Shown: in pieces, positions 27,646 through 35,800 of the stretch | Layout of the letters: each line of letters opens with the position of its first letter | Position numbering within the stretch: the first letter of the stretch is position 1 | Source: Porphyrobacter sp. CACIAM 03H1 | GTDB lineage: Bacteria > Pseudomonadota > Alphaproteobacteria > Sphingomonadales > Sphingomonadaceae | DNA length: 64,000 nucleotides | Assembly: GCF_002215495.1 (NCBI RefSeq) | Contig: NZ_CP021378.1 | Span: 2,914,764-2,978,763 of the forward strand | Direction: 5' to 3' | Program-made: the position numbers and the translations under genes | The notes under the pieces: model-generated | Databases searched by the model: none | Told to the model about the DNA's origin: nothing | Seen by the model: only the letters and a program-made list of their open reading frames with translations

Positions 27646-27971
27646 AGCTTGGCTTCGCTCAGACAGTGGCTGATCGCCTCTGAGAACCTGACCCAGTCGG
27701 ACTGCCTCTGGTCAAGTGACGTGCTGCCCTTCCGGGTCAGCATATAAACGCGACGACGCCTGCCACCAGGTGACTGTTCCCAATTGCTCTCGATGAGGCC
27801 GGCAAGCTCAAGGCGGTGCAGGGCCGGATAGACCGTGCCTTCCGGCAAGTCGAAATGCCCGCCGCTGCGCTGCCGCAGCACTTCGATAAGGCCGTAACCG
27901 TGAGCCGGCCCCGAACGGAGAGCCGCGAGCAGGATGTTGTCGAGATGACCCTTGAGCATTTCGGCGTTCAT
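27633..27971 (-). CDS. PadR-family regulator (short form)
   Basis: 112 residues from ATG 27971; a longer frame upstream lacks a ribosome-binding site. It has the PadR winged helix: GHLDNILLAALRSGPAHGYGLIEVLRQRS, FDLPEGTVYPALHRLELAGLIES, then the wing SPGGRRRRVYMLTRKGSTSLD. The short C-terminal helix makes it subfamily 2. Translated together with the HAAS gene. A dyad with arms ACGCCT/AGGCGT lies 12 bp upstream of the start and may be an autoregulatory operator. A canonical PadR site (ATGT-N8-ACAT) was not found there. Confidence 0.9.
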   Translation of the reverse strand: MNAEMLKGHLDNILLAALRSGPAHGYGLIEVLRQRSGGHFDLPEGTVYPALHRLELAGLIESNWEQSPGGRRRRVYMLTRKGSTSLDQRQSDWVRFSEAISHCLSEAKLCHS

Positions 27972-27983
27972 GATGGCGAGCTT

Positions 27984-28004
27984 ACGCCTTGCATTACTAG
28001 GCGT
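27984..28004. promoter_or_regulatory. Dyad upstream of the PadR/HAAS pair
   Basis: Arms ACGCCT (27984-27989) and AGGCGT (27999-28004) with a 9-bp spacer lie 12 bp before the PadR ATG. The position fits autoregulation. The arms are short, so this is moderate evidence only. Confidence 0.4.
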
Positions 28005-28072
28005 CAACAAAGGGACCGCTAGTTGCAAAACGCCGCCAAGGTGTCGCAAGGATCCGCAGCAAAGCGCGCAGA

Positions 28073-28798
28073 TCAGGCAGGTGTCAGCATTCCGAGAATG
28101 CGCGCTTTGGGTGCGACCTCGGTTCGGCGGTTGACAGCGAAGATGCGCAGAAGGCTGGAGACGTGAAGGCGGACTGTGAGGTGGGAGATGCCAAGTTCGC
28201 GGGCGATCGCCTTGTTGGATGCACCTTCGGCAAGGAGGCCGAGTACGGCGCTCTGACGCGCCGTAAGAGCGCTCTTATTATCAATCTGGATCTGTCGCGA
28301 GTCCGCAGGATCGGCCTCGCTGTGCTCCACCACACAGAAGCCGGCCAACACTCTGCCGATCGCCCAAGCGCATTGCTCTCGGGGCAGCCCCTTGTGAATG
28401 AAGCCGTTACAGCCAGAACGCATGGCAGCGGTGATGGTCGCGGCGTCGGCATCGTGCGCCATGGCGATAATCGATGCGCTGCGATAGCATTTGCGCAGGC
28501 GAGCAAGCTCGAAACCGAGCTCGAGGCCAAGCAGGCCTAGATCGACAAGAAAGAGGTCCGGCAACCGGTCCTGTGCGGCAAGCCGCCAAATGTCGCCGAT
28601 GCTGCCAGACTGAATTACGCGCACGCCGGAGCAGGAAGCCTCCGCGAGCCGCGCCAGTCCGTCGCGGAACAGCGGCACCGCATCGGCAATCAGCACGCAA
28701 CCGACCTGCGGCCAAGCTGGACTGCAACCGCTCGCCAGCTCCAGCGAACCGCCGCCGGAATGCACGGCACGCTCAAGAAATCTACGGCTGCCGGGCAT
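28073..28798 (-). CDS. NarL-type response regulator with degenerate receiver (paralogue 1)
   Basis: 241 residues from ATG 28798; an upstream GTG would add five. The receiver has the phospho-acceptor Asp in LFLVDLGLLG and the lysine in GFIHK. The second acidic residue of the usual DD pair is Ala (IADAVPLFRDGL) and the conserved Thr/Ser of strand 4 is Ala (SIIAMAHD). The C-terminal helix-turn-helix ([41 protein letters not shown]) is nearly identical to three others in the window. Two TATGCA-type dyads lie upstream. It precedes the PadR/HAAS pair on the same strand by 101 bp. It is probably a phosphorylation-independent or altered regulator. Confidence 0.87.
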   Translation of the reverse strand: MPGSRRFLERAVHSGGGSLELASGCSPAWPQVGCVLIADAVPLFRDGLARLAEASCSGVRVIQSGSIGDIWRLAAQDRLPDLFLVDLGLLGLELGFELARLRKCYRSASIIAMAHDADAATITAAMRSGCNGFIHKGLPREQCAWAIGRVLAGFCVVEHSEADPADSRQIQIDNKSALTARQSAVLGLLAEGASNKAIARELGISHLTVRLHVSSLLRIFAVNRRTEVAPKARILGMLTPA

Positions 28799-28858
28799 CA
28801 GCGCGGTTCTCACAGTGGATGCTGTGTCGATCTGGTCCGGTCATGCCAGACTGCTCTG

Positions 28859-28916
28859 ATATGCAACATAGTGCATATATACCAAGCCAAGAACTCTTAT
28901 GCAACCGAGTGCATAA
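28859..28916. promoter_or_regulatory. Two AphA-like dyads upstream of response regulator 1
   Basis: Dyad one is ATATGCA-N6-TGCATAT (28859-28878) and dyad two is TTATGCA-N6-TGCATAA (28897-28916), with centres 38 bp apart. The identical pattern, also as a pair, lies before the AphA-like PadR gene at 51393. The V. cholerae PadR-family activator AphA is reported to bind a TATGCA-N6-TNCNNA dyad, which these match. Likely sites of the PadR protein at 51393, or of the PadR at 27633. Confidence 0.65.
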
Positions 28917-28940
28917 CATCACTCATGTGCATCTGTTTCA

Positions 28941-29084
28941 TTAAGGCAATTTGGCCGAGCGGCTCTGTGCCCGTGCAGCTGACATTACTTGCAGCGCGGC
29001 GCCCGCCTTGATTGACCTCTGGAGCGGCGCATCGAGGAGGTTCGCCACAACCTTCTGTTTGAATGCTTTCATGGGCTTACCCAT
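28941..29084 (-). CDS. Small basic 47-residue protein at the end of the ABC operon
   Basis: A 47-residue frame starting ATG 29084, preceded by an ideal ribosome-binding site (GGGAGGG, six bases before the ATG), 44 bp after the permease stop. It opens MGKPMKAFKQKVVANLLD, continues with an amphipathic helical stretch and ends SRSAKLP; about nine Lys/Arg and no Cys. It has no recognisable family. The position after a peptide-exporter-like ABC pair and the good start signal make it a candidate secreted peptide, immunity peptide or regulator. It could also be a chance frame in high-GC DNA, though the ribosome-binding site argues against that. Confidence 0.5.
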   Translation of the reverse strand: MGKPMKAFKQKVVANLLDAPLQRSIKAGAALQVMSAARAQSRSAKLP

Positions 29085-29128
29085 GGTGCCCTCCCAAATC
29101 CGCATTAAGGCGTGAACGGAAATCCTTG

Positions 29129-29851
29129 TCAGCGGAACTGGTGCCTCGAGAGATGCGGCACCATAATGCCAATGATGGCCAAACCACAGAACAGCCCCGT
29201 CATTGCGAACGGATAGGGGTCGGGCGAAACAATGGCGTTGAAGGGCAGAACCCATGGAAACCACTCGGCCTTCTGCGTCCCGGTGATCAGGACCGACAGT
29301 CCGACCAGGGCGCCCCCAATTCCGGTAACGAGCGGCACCACGAAACTGACAAAGCGCAATGAGACCCAAATCTGGATAGCGACCAGAGTGGTCATTGCAG
29401 CCATGACAAGCAGGCTGGTCTTCAGCAACTTCTCCCAAGGGAAGGTCTCGACTGGCACACCGCCGCCCATGGCTCCGCCAGCCAAGGTACCCAGACCGGC
29501 ACCGGCGATGACAAGGGCAGTCATGACGACAAGGGCGCCGTAAGTGACGACAATCTTTGCGACGAAAATCCGCCACCTTGGCACTGGCAAGGCAAGGATA
29601 TGATCCCAGCCCCGCCCGCGATGCTCGATCTGGCCGGTCAGAGCGGTGAATGCCGCTATCACCATTGGACCCAGGAACAATGCCCAAAGTGGCAATGCCA
29701 ACTTGTAGCTGTCCGACCAGTTAGCCGGCGAGTCCTTCGAAACGAGACCGAGCATCACAAGCAGCCCCGGAAGCGCCGGTGCGGCAACAGCGACGAGCAA
29801 AGCGAGGGAACCCTTAAGCTTCTGCAGTTCATTCCTGATCAGCGTGATCAT
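29129..29851 (-). CDS. ABC-2-type permease, antibiotic/lantibiotic-immunity-like
   Basis: 240 residues with six predicted membrane helices. It opens MITLIRNELQKLKGSLALLVAVAAPALPGLLVML and has GQIEHRGRGWDHILALPVPRWRIFVAKI, the cytoplasmic loop typical of MutE/EpiE/BcrB-type permeases. Its ATG overlaps the stop of the ATPase gene (ATGA). With that ATPase it should form a complete exporter or immunity pump. Such pumps in Gram-positive bacteria protect against or export small peptides; in alphaproteobacteria the role is open. Part of an operon with a di-iron oxygenase-like enzyme, a cupin and two tiny peptide frames. Confidence 0.85.
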   Translation of the reverse strand: MITLIRNELQKLKGSLALLVAVAAPALPGLLVMLGLVSKDSPANWSDSYKLALPLWALFLGPMVIAAFTALTGQIEHRGRGWDHILALPVPRWRIFVAKIVVTYGALVVMTALVIAGAGLGTLAGGAMGGGVPVETFPWEKLLKTSLLVMAAMTTLVAIQIWVSLRFVSFVVPLVTGIGGALVGLSVLITGTQKAEWFPWVLPFNAIVSPDPYPFAMTGLFCGLAIIGIMVPHLSRHQFR

Positions 29852-30789
29852 GCTGCCACCCTTGGTGTGCCATGGCTGTCCACTACGCTGGCCGTCAGAG
29901 TGGTCCGGTAGAGATCCTCAAGGCTGCGCTTGCACGGCACTATCGATCGGACCGCGAAACCTTCACTCACGAGAAGCCTGTTGGCCTCGATCGCGGTGGA
30001 ATGATCTCCCCGGGAACATTTCAGTCGGATGGTGTCGCTATCGCCCAGACAAGCACGCATCCCCGCCGCGGCAAGTCTCGCAAGAGCGGTCATTGGTTGA
30101 TCAAGGGCGATCTCAACCTCCGCATCGCCGTTCAGAAGTTCCGATACCCGGCCGTGCAATACGATCGAGCCCTTACGGATCAGGCATACATCCTTGGCAG
30201 TCTGCTCGACTTCGGAAAGCATGTGGCTGGAGACAAACACTGTTCCACCGATACGATCGGGCAGTTCGCGAATGAGGGCCCGCATGGCAATGATCCCGTC
30301 CGGGTCGAGCCCATTGGTCGGCTCATCAAGCAACAGCAGCCGCGGCGCCCCTAGGAGGGCACGGGCAAGCGCAAGCCTCTGCTTCATGCCGAGCGAATAA
30401 TCCCGTACGCGCTTCGCGCCAGCATACAGCAGATCGACCACCTCAAGCACGCGATCGATCTCGTTCGGCTGCAAGCCCAGCAGCCTCTGGGTCAGCCCGA
30501 GGTTCTCTCGGGCGCTGAGGTGCTCATAAAGCGACGCGCTTTCAATGAAGGCCCCTACCGCCGAAAGTGCCCTGCGGCGCTCTCGGGCAAGATCATGGCC
30601 TAGCAAGCGCACGGATCCGCTGTCCGGACGAAGAAGTCCGAGGAGCAAGCGCATGGTCGTCGTCTTGCCGGCACCATTCGGTCCGAGAAAGCCATAGACA
30701 CTGCCCTCAGGAACACTCAGGTCGAGCATGTTCACAATCACAGTGTCTCCGAGGTGCTTGGTCAGCTGCCTTGCCTCGATGGCGAGCAT
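29848..30789 (-). CDS. BcrA-like ABC transporter ATP-binding protein
   Basis: 313 residues. Walker A GPNGAGKTTTMRLLLGLL lies near residues 37-54, the signature is YSLGMKQRLALARALL (SLGMKQR in place of LSGGQ, usual in the BcrA/DrrA branch), and Walker B is LLLLDEPTNGLDP. The C-terminal 80 residues form the subfamily's extra domain. The ATG at 30789 is preceded by AAGGACGAGA. Works with the overlapping permease downstream. The operon context, not the sequence, suggests peptide or small-molecule export. Confidence 0.92.
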   Translation of the reverse strand: MLAIEARQLTKHLGDTVIVNMLDLSVPEGSVYGFLGPNGAGKTTTMRLLLGLLRPDSGSVRLLGHDLARERRRALSAVGAFIESASLYEHLSARENLGLTQRLLGLQPNEIDRVLEVVDLLYAGAKRVRDYSLGMKQRLALARALLGAPRLLLLDEPTNGLDPDGIIAMRALIRELPDRIGGTVFVSSHMLSEVEQTAKDVCLIRKGSIVLHGRVSELLNGDAEVEIALDQPMTALARLAAAGMRACLGDSDTIRLKCSRGDHSTAIEANRLLVSEGFAVRSIVPCKRSLEDLYRTTLTASVVDSHGTPRVAA

Positions 30790-30864
30790 GGGTCTCGTCC
30801 TTGCAAATGTTCAGTTGGGAGCTGAATTACCGGCGGCGAAGACACGGTAAGGTGCAAACGCAGA

Positions 30865-30921
30865 TCATATGCTGTTTCCACAGCCTGGCCATTCTTCAGG
30901 CAGGCCGTTCAGCACCATCAT
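30865..30921 (-). CDS. Candidate 18-residue peptide between cupin and ABC genes
   Basis: Between the cupin stop (30943) and the ATPase start lies a frame encoding MMVLNGLPEEWPGCGNSI. It is preceded by CGGAGGG with six bases to the ATG, as good a ribosome-binding site as any in the window. No stop-free extension exists. The single Cys, Trp and a PxxC-like segment would suit a modified peptide or a translational leader (attenuator) for the ABC genes. Either is inference; a chance frame cannot be excluded at this length. Confidence 0.35.
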   Translation of the reverse strand: MMVLNGLPEEWPGCGNSI

Positions 30922-30942
30922 CCGAGCCCTCCGGAAACTCGA

Positions 30943-31443
30943 TCACGTAATCGGCGTCATGGCGTCAGCGCCATTTGCCGCAAGCCTTGTCCGCTTGTCA
31001 TAATTGCCGAGCACAGCCTTGGTCAGCCCGAAATCCGTAATGGCAAGCAGAACCAGTTCATGAGAGGCAGACACATTTCTGGTTTGATGAAATACCCACC
31101 TCGGCACGAACGCGAGTTCGCCGGACATCAACCTCAGGAACTCATCGCCGATGCGGACCTCCGCCTCGCCGTCGATCACACAGAATAGGGACTCGTGCGC
31201 ATGCTTGTGCAATTCATTTTTGCAGCCCGCAGCTATTCGTACAATGCGCGTGTCGAAGGTTTGCGCACCAGGAAAATCCAGAACGTCTACTGAAAAGTCG
31301 ATACCCAGCTTGTCATTGCGATTTCGATAGATGCTGCGATGATCTTTAGCGGGATCCGCGTGGAATTTCTCGGCCAAAATTCCGCGAGCCAGCGGCTGGC
31401 GCTCTTCGATGTTTTGCACAATCGTCTTGAGTTCCGGCGTCAT
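30943..31443 (-). CDS. Small cupin protein, probable metal enzyme
   Basis: 166 residues with one cupin barrel. Cupin motif 1 matches G(X)5HXH(X)nE(X)6G: His79, His81, His83 and Glu84 in ELHKHAHESLFCVIDG. Motif 2, G(X)5P...H(X)3N, has SGELAFVPRWVFHQTRN with His119. A full metal site (3 His, 1 Glu, or 3 to 4 His) is therefore present. N-terminal 45 residues are helical. It follows the di-iron enzyme gene by 59 bp on the same strand. HDO and cupin domains are fused in SznF, the N-nitrosating enzyme of streptozotocin synthesis; here they are separate neighbours, which suggests a joint oxidative pathway. Exact reaction unknown. Confidence 0.8.
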   Translation of the reverse strand: MTPELKTIVQNIEERQPLARGILAEKFHADPAKDHRSIYRNRNDKLGIDFSVDVLDFPGAQTFDTRIVRIAAGCKNELHKHAHESLFCVIDGEAEVRIGDEFLRLMSGELAFVPRWVFHQTRNVSASHELVLLAITDFGLTKAVLGNYDKRTRLAANGADAMTPIT

Positions 31444-31502
31444 GAGTAATGTCGTCTCTCAGCTCGTTACTTTATCTGAATGGTTATCGACGGGAATGCG
31501 GG

Positions 31503-32264
31503 TCAGGAGACCAGAGCAAATCTCGGTTCGTCGGCGCAAGCCAGCGCCCGCTCGTACATCCAGTCCCAGAAGCTCGAACGAAGCGACAGGGCCTTGATCA
31601 TGCCCCTGCGCAGATCACCTTTGCCTGAAGGCAAGGCTGCAAAGTGAAGGGAAATTTCCTCAAGCGCCGCCTGATGATGATCGTCCACTGCCGTGTGCAG
31701 CGGGAAGAAGACCGCATCGCGCGGAGCGAAGTTCGTTCTTGAAAGTGCCTTCACGAAGGGCACGTAGATGGTGCTCACGATATTTTCCGTGCCAAGGCCA
31801 AGCGAGCCTAGCGCTTCGGCGGCCGAACCATATGTCAGAGTGCCGAGAAAGGACTCCCGCCAGCAGACCAGCTCAATGGCCTCGTCGTCCTGCGCATAGG
31901 GCGTCGTGATGCCCGCTGCCTCACGGAACCGCTGGAATAACTTGGGATGGGGTATCCCCTCGATCCACTCCCGTTCAATGCCGACAGCTGCAAGTTCCGC
32001 ATACTCTTCTTCACCGTAGACCCCGGACTCTTCGGTGAGATTTTCGAGCAGGCTGTTGCGATGTGCGGCGATCTCAAGCTTGGAGATCACCGTCGTGAGG
32101 TAGCGAGGAAAATGGAGGGAGTAGCCATAGTAATGTCGTGCAAAGTCGGTCAGTGCCCATCTTGTATCGGGCAGTTCGCCATCTGACAGCGCTCGCAGAT
32201 AAGGATGATTGACTGCACGGTGGCTCAGCGATTCCTCTATAAGATCAGCGATCGACGTGGACAC
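31503..32264 (-). CDS. Haem-oxygenase-like di-iron oxidase (HDO superfamily)
   Basis: 253 residues, nearly all helical. The ligand pattern of HDO enzymes can be followed: Glu79 in NLTEESG, His106 in GIPHPKLF, Glu150 in GSAAEALG and the final HX3DX2H at His190, Asp194 and His197 (HTAVDDHH). That last motif is the same as in SznF and related N-oxygenases and is absent from TenA thiaminases. Superfamily members include UndA (decarboxylating), CADD (pABA synthesis), BesC and SznF. Start of an operon with a cupin, two tiny peptide frames and an ABC exporter. An oxidative tailoring enzyme of a small molecule or peptide is likely. Glu79/His106/Glu150 placements are by eye. Confidence 0.78.
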   Translation of the reverse strand: MSTSIADLIEESLSHRAVNHPYLRALSDGELPDTRWALTDFARHYYGYSLHFPRYLTTVISKLEIAAHRNSLLENLTEESGVYGEEEYAELAAVGIEREWIEGIPHPKLFQRFREAAGITTPYAQDDEAIELVCWRESFLGTLTYGSAAEALGSLGLGTENIVSTIYVPFVKALSRTNFAPRDAVFFPLHTAVDDHHQAALEEISLHFAALPSGKGDLRRGMIKALSLRSSFWDWMYERALACADEPRFALVS

Positions 32265-32479
32265 GAGATTTCCTTTTTTGTTGTACTTCCATATTGGTCC
32301 CGACAGGTGAGCGAGAAAGGCGCGCCGGGCCGTTGCCTATAGCTTCAGCGTTGATTTGACAGATACATCGGCAATGCACTGGTACACCGTCGAGTGGCGA
32401 TCCGAGCCACAAGCCTGGCGATGCTCCCCTTCAGCAGGCGTGATTGGGAGGAATGCAACGAGCCAGCCCTCGGGGCCCG

Positions 32480-33220
32480 TCACTTCAGGATTCCTAGAAT
32501 GCGCGCCTTGGGGGGCACCTCGCTTCTGCGGGTCACTCCTAGAATGCGAAGCAGAGCGGACACATGCAAACGGACGGTGAGGTGCGAAATTCCGAGCTCG
32601 CGTGCGATGGCCTTGTTCGAAGCGCCCAGCGCCAGCAACGTCAGCACATCGCTTTGACGCGCGGTAAGGACGATGCCCGCATGACCGGGGTTGGCGGGCA
32701 GGCCCTCGTCGCGCTCGATCACGTATCCGCCTGCCAGAACCTTGCCGATAGCCGCGATGCAGCGCCTTCGCGTCACGGCTTTGTGGATGAAGCCGTTACT
32801 GCCCGCACGCATCGACAGCGCCACATTCGCGATGTCGAAATCCGTCGCAAGCGTGATGATTGCCGCTTTGGGATTCTGCCGGCGCAGTTCCGGCAGGGCC
32901 ATCCCAAAATCGATGCCCGGCAACGCCAGATCGATCAGGAAAAGATCGGGAGAAACGCGGCTCGATGCTAATTTCAGCACATCACCTATCGATCTCGCTC
33001 GTGTGATGGCGGCAGCGGGACAGAGCGACTGCATCATCTCGGCGAGAGCGTCACGGTAAAGCGGCAATGTTTCGCCGATCACCACCTTCTGGACCGATCG
33101 CCAGTCAACTAATATACTGCGACACCGCAAAGCCGTCTTGGGGAGGCCATCTTCGCGGCCAGCAGCGTCGGCGATGGCAGTCGAGCGGGCCACGAGGCGT
33201 GCCGGATTGGTCAAGGCCAT
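32480..33220 (-). CDS. NarL-type response regulator with degenerate receiver (paralogue 2)
   Basis: 246 residues, the longest form; the first 42 residues are an unusual extension and a start nearer the receiver ([15 protein letters not shown]) is possible. ATG 33220 was kept because it overlaps the end of the S41 gene by 10 bp, implying coupling. The receiver has Glu-Thr (GETLP) instead of Asp-Asp and Ala in place of the strand-4 Thr (IITLATD), yet keeps the Asp of [10 protein letters not shown] and Lys of GFIHK. The helix-turn-helix is nearly identical to the other three. It ends the DJ-1/S41 operon and precedes the HDO operon. Confidence 0.87.
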   Translation of the reverse strand: MALTNPARLVARSTAIADAAGREDGLPKTALRCRSILVDWRSVQKVVIGETLPLYRDALAEMMQSLCPAAAITRARSIGDVLKLASSRVSPDLFLIDLALPGIDFGMALPELRRQNPKAAIITLATDFDIANVALSMRAGSNGFIHKAVTRRRCIAAIGKVLAGGYVIERDEGLPANPGHAGIVLTARQSDVLTLLALGASNKAIARELGISHLTVRLHVSALLRILGVTRRSEVPPKARILGILK

Positions 33221-34620
33221 AAGACCGCTCGACCAAGGCGTTGCCGCGCTTCGCCCAGCAAACTGGCAAGGTCAGCCGCTGTCGGTTCGCCGTCAAAAGC
33301 AATGTCGGGGGTCACCGGCTGCTGCCGCACGTCGCCACTCGGGCGGACGAACTCACGGGTGGCTATGAACCCCGTAAAGCCGGTATTCGGTAGAACCGTC
33401 GGCATCATATTGCCGGTCTGGTTGGCAAATCCGCCTGTCGGCCTGCCAGCAAGCAGAGCAAGGCGATGGTCTTGAACCGAAGTCACAAACAGGATGCCAG
33501 CTGAATAGGTGAGCTCATCCATGAGAACCACAACCGGACCGCGATATCTTTGCGCCGGGGCCACAGGCTCGATTGCCTTGTCGCCAAGGTCGAACTCCAG
33601 CATCTCGCCGGGCTTGCCACGATAGCCGAGCAGTCCATTGTTGTTCTCGTTCAGTCGTTCGCGCGCACGGGAAACCTGAACCACCGGCTGAGCGAGCAGA
33701 TGACGGATGATCGCTGCTCCGGCATCGCTCTGGCCACCCGTGTTTCCGCGGACATCGATTACGAGGCCTGCGGCGTTACGTGCGCGGATCGTGGCGAAGG
33801 CAGCCTCGATTGCCTTCTCGAAGGTCGATGGATCCTCGTCGACGTCGAATGTCGGCACCTTCAGGAAGGCGATTTCGGGTTGCGGCCAACTCAGCCGAGG
33901 CAAATCACGCGGTCCCGATTCCTGCGGTTCCCATTCCTTGCCGGGGGTCCACCGAATATCGGATCCACCGGAAGCAGGACCGAAGCCGATGTCGAACGCA
34001 CCGCGCCACCCCATGACCGAATCCAACCACCCGGGTAACATGACCGACAACATGTGGGATCGCAGCAGGGGTGTTTCGCCGTGGCTGAACGGCTCCAGCT
34101 GAGCGATCAGCTGCCTTGCTGACACACCGTTGATATGTGCCAGTGGCGTGCCCTTGCGCAGCATTTGACCCGTTTCAGTGTGCCTCCATGTACTGCGCAA
34201 CAGCATCCCGGTGCCGGGTGCTACGTCTATCCCGAAAGGGAATTGGACCTTCCGGTCGTCATCCGATGGTTCGTTGCCCGAGATCCAAGGCAGGAGCAGT
34301 GTATGCGCATCGCGGAAAAACGGGTTCACGCTTGCAATGAGTCGGAACGCCTCCTGGCGCGAAGTCCCGTTGCGGCAAGCCGCAATGGCATCGAGGAAGG
34401 CCGCCTCGGTTTCAGGCTCAAGTCTATCAAGACCGGCGTAGCGGGGGTGGCGCGCGAAAACTTCGTGGCGCCAGAATCGGAGATCGTAGACGAGCTGTTC
34501 GCGGTTAAACCGAGCAGCAGGCTTTGGCGACTTGGGAAACAGCGCCGCCGCTCCAGTTCCGACCATGAGCAAGCCGGCCGCGCCTCCCAGAGCGGTCCTG
34601 CGTGTAATGCCGCCCCTCAT
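33211..34620 (-). CDS. S41-family (C-terminal processing-like) peptidase, exported
   Basis: 469 residues with a twin-arginine-like signal ([23 protein letters not shown]). The family's catalytic serine is in [12 protein letters not shown], preceded by the strand [19 protein letters not shown] typical of tricorn/CtpA cores, and followed by [13 protein letters not shown]. No clear PDZ domain is seen, as in the retinol-binding/tail-specific subset. A lysine of the dyad is not evident, so activity should not be assumed. It overlaps the DJ-1-like gene upstream by 4 bp and the response regulator downstream by 10 bp, so the three are one operon. Periplasmic proteolysis or a sensory role. Confidence 0.8.
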   Translation of the reverse strand: MRGGITRRTALGGAAGLLMVGTGAAALFPKSPKPAARFNREQLVYDLRFWRHEVFARHPRYAGLDRLEPETEAAFLDAIAACRNGTSRQEAFRLIASVNPFFRDAHTLLLPWISGNEPSDDDRKVQFPFGIDVAPGTGMLLRSTWRHTETGQMLRKGTPLAHINGVSARQLIAQLEPFSHGETPLLRSHMLSVMLPGWLDSVMGWRGAFDIGFGPASGGSDIRWTPGKEWEPQESGPRDLPRLSWPQPEIAFLKVPTFDVDEDPSTFEKAIEAAFATIRARNAAGLVIDVRGNTGGQSDAGAAIIRHLLAQPVVQVSRARERLNENNNGLLGYRGKPGEMLEFDLGDKAIEPVAPAQRYRGPVVVLMDELTYSAGILFVTSVQDHRLALLAGRPTGGFANQTGNMMPTVLPNTGFTGFIATREFVRPSGDVRQQPVTPDIAFDGEPTAADLASLLGEARQRLGRAVLWP

Positions 34621-35666
34621 TTGCTGCTTGCGAGGCGCTGGCGCACCTCTCCCATTGTGCGCTTGAATTCAGGATCGGCGAAATGCGGTTCGGCAAGCTC
34701 CATCACGGCAAGCCCCTGGACCAGCATAGCGCGATCAGTGCCTGCCTGGAGCGTACGATAATAACCCCAGACAGCGATCAGCGGTATGTCGTACCCAGCG
34801 GGGTCGGATGCGATGGCTTCGGCAACCTGGGTCCCCGCCCCTTCAAGCAGCGAATGAATGGCTGCAACACTGCGCTCGTCGGGATAGGGCTGACGCGGCG
34901 CGGCAGGCAGTCCTACCGCCGCCACGACCGCTTCAGCAGTTCTCGCCGTGGAATAGGGGTTCTGCCCGGTAACCAGCCGACCGTCGGTCACCACATGATC
35001 CAGCATGATCGCGCCCTTGCTGAACTGTCCGCCCGCTCCGCGCAGAGCATCTTCCAGGAAGACCGGAAAATGCGGGACCCAGCGCTTGCCGAACAGCGCC
35101 TCTTCCTCGTTGCTGAAGCCAGTCAGGTTCCGGCCTGCAACGAGAGCACTGCCATCCGATAGCCGCAGATTGGCGAACGCCATCGGCCCGTGGCAAACAG
35201 CTCCGATGACCCCTCCGGCTTCGTATGTGGCGGCAATCAGCTGCTTGAGATCCGTGTTGATGGGAAGATCGAACATGGCTCCCTTGCCGCCGATGACAAA
35301 AATGGCACGGTAAGCTTCGGACTTCACATCCATGAGGCGGCGGGTCTGGCGAAAGCTCGCGAGAAAATCGGGATCGCTCAGAGCGCGCGCGTTATAGGGC
35401 TTTCGAGGATCGTATTCGTCTGCGACTGGCTCGCCGCCTTGCGGGCTGGCGATTTCGACATCGAAGCCGTTGTCGGCAAATACCGCGTAAGCCTGGCTGA
35501 GCTCATCCATCTCGAAGCCGGGACGTTCCTGCCCCGATTGCGCGCCGTGGCTGCTAATCACAAGCAAGACCTTGCCGGCTGGTGCCGCAGCGGTTGCCGG
35601 TAACGGAAGAAGGGCCGAAGCAAGCATGAGCAGGAACGCAATCAATTGTTGCGCAAATCTTGGCAT
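34617..35666 (-). CDS. Exported DJ-1/PfpI-like protein with C-terminal extension
   Basis: 349 residues from ATG 35666, preceded by GGGAGA; an upstream GTG is weaker. A signal peptide (AFLLMLASALLPLPATAAA) is followed by a DJ-1/PfpI domain with the nucleophilic elbow GAVCHGP and an upstream Glu in ERPGFEMDE, the pattern of class I glutamine amidotransferase-like proteins such as chaperone Hsp31. The C-terminal 100 residues are helical and unassigned. Periplasmic location is unusual for this family. First gene of the operon with S41 peptidase and response regulator 2. Its promoter region, shared with the divergent OmpR-type regulator, holds an OmpR-like direct repeat. Confidence 0.8.
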   Translation of the reverse strand: MPRFAQQLIAFLLMLASALLPLPATAAAPAGKVLLVISSHGAQSGQERPGFEMDELSQAYAVFADNGFDVEIASPQGGEPVADEYDPRKPYNARALSDPDFLASFRQTRRLMDVKSEAYRAIFVIGGKGAMFDLPINTDLKQLIAATYEAGGVIGAVCHGPMAFANLRLSDGSALVAGRNLTGFSNEEEALFGKRWVPHFPVFLEDALRGAGGQFSKGAIMLDHVVTDGRLVTGQNPYSTARTAEAVVAAVGLPAAPRQPYPDERSVAAIHSLLEGAGTQVAEAIASDPAGYDIPLIAVWGYYRTLQAGTDRAMLVQGLAVMELAEPHFADPEFKRTMGEVRQRLASSK

Positions 35667-35736
35667 GTCGAAATCTCCCAATGGTGGTTTCGACACATGC
35701 TTGGCTTGCTGCGGCTCAAATTAATGCCATGATGGC

Positions 35737-35754
35737 TTTGACGGAATTTTGACG
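35737..35754. promoter_or_regulatory. OmpR-type direct repeat in the divergent promoter
   Basis: Two identical TTTGACG units (35737-35743, 35748-35754) repeat with an 11-bp period, the spacing of OmpR/PhoB-type dimers. They lie between the DJ-1 operon start (35666) and the response-regulator start (35801). Likely site of the regulator at 35801, controlling itself and the DJ-1/S41 operon. Confidence 0.6.
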
Positions 35755-35800
35755 CCGGATCTGCGCGAACTGTTTTCAGCCGCACGCGGGAGCTACGATC

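Noticed and set aside
32378..32385. ACTGGTAC upstream of the HDO operon, considered as a variant of the ACTAGTAC motif
   Set aside because: One central mismatch breaks the palindrome, and its distance from the start (about 115 bp) gives no clear promoter context.
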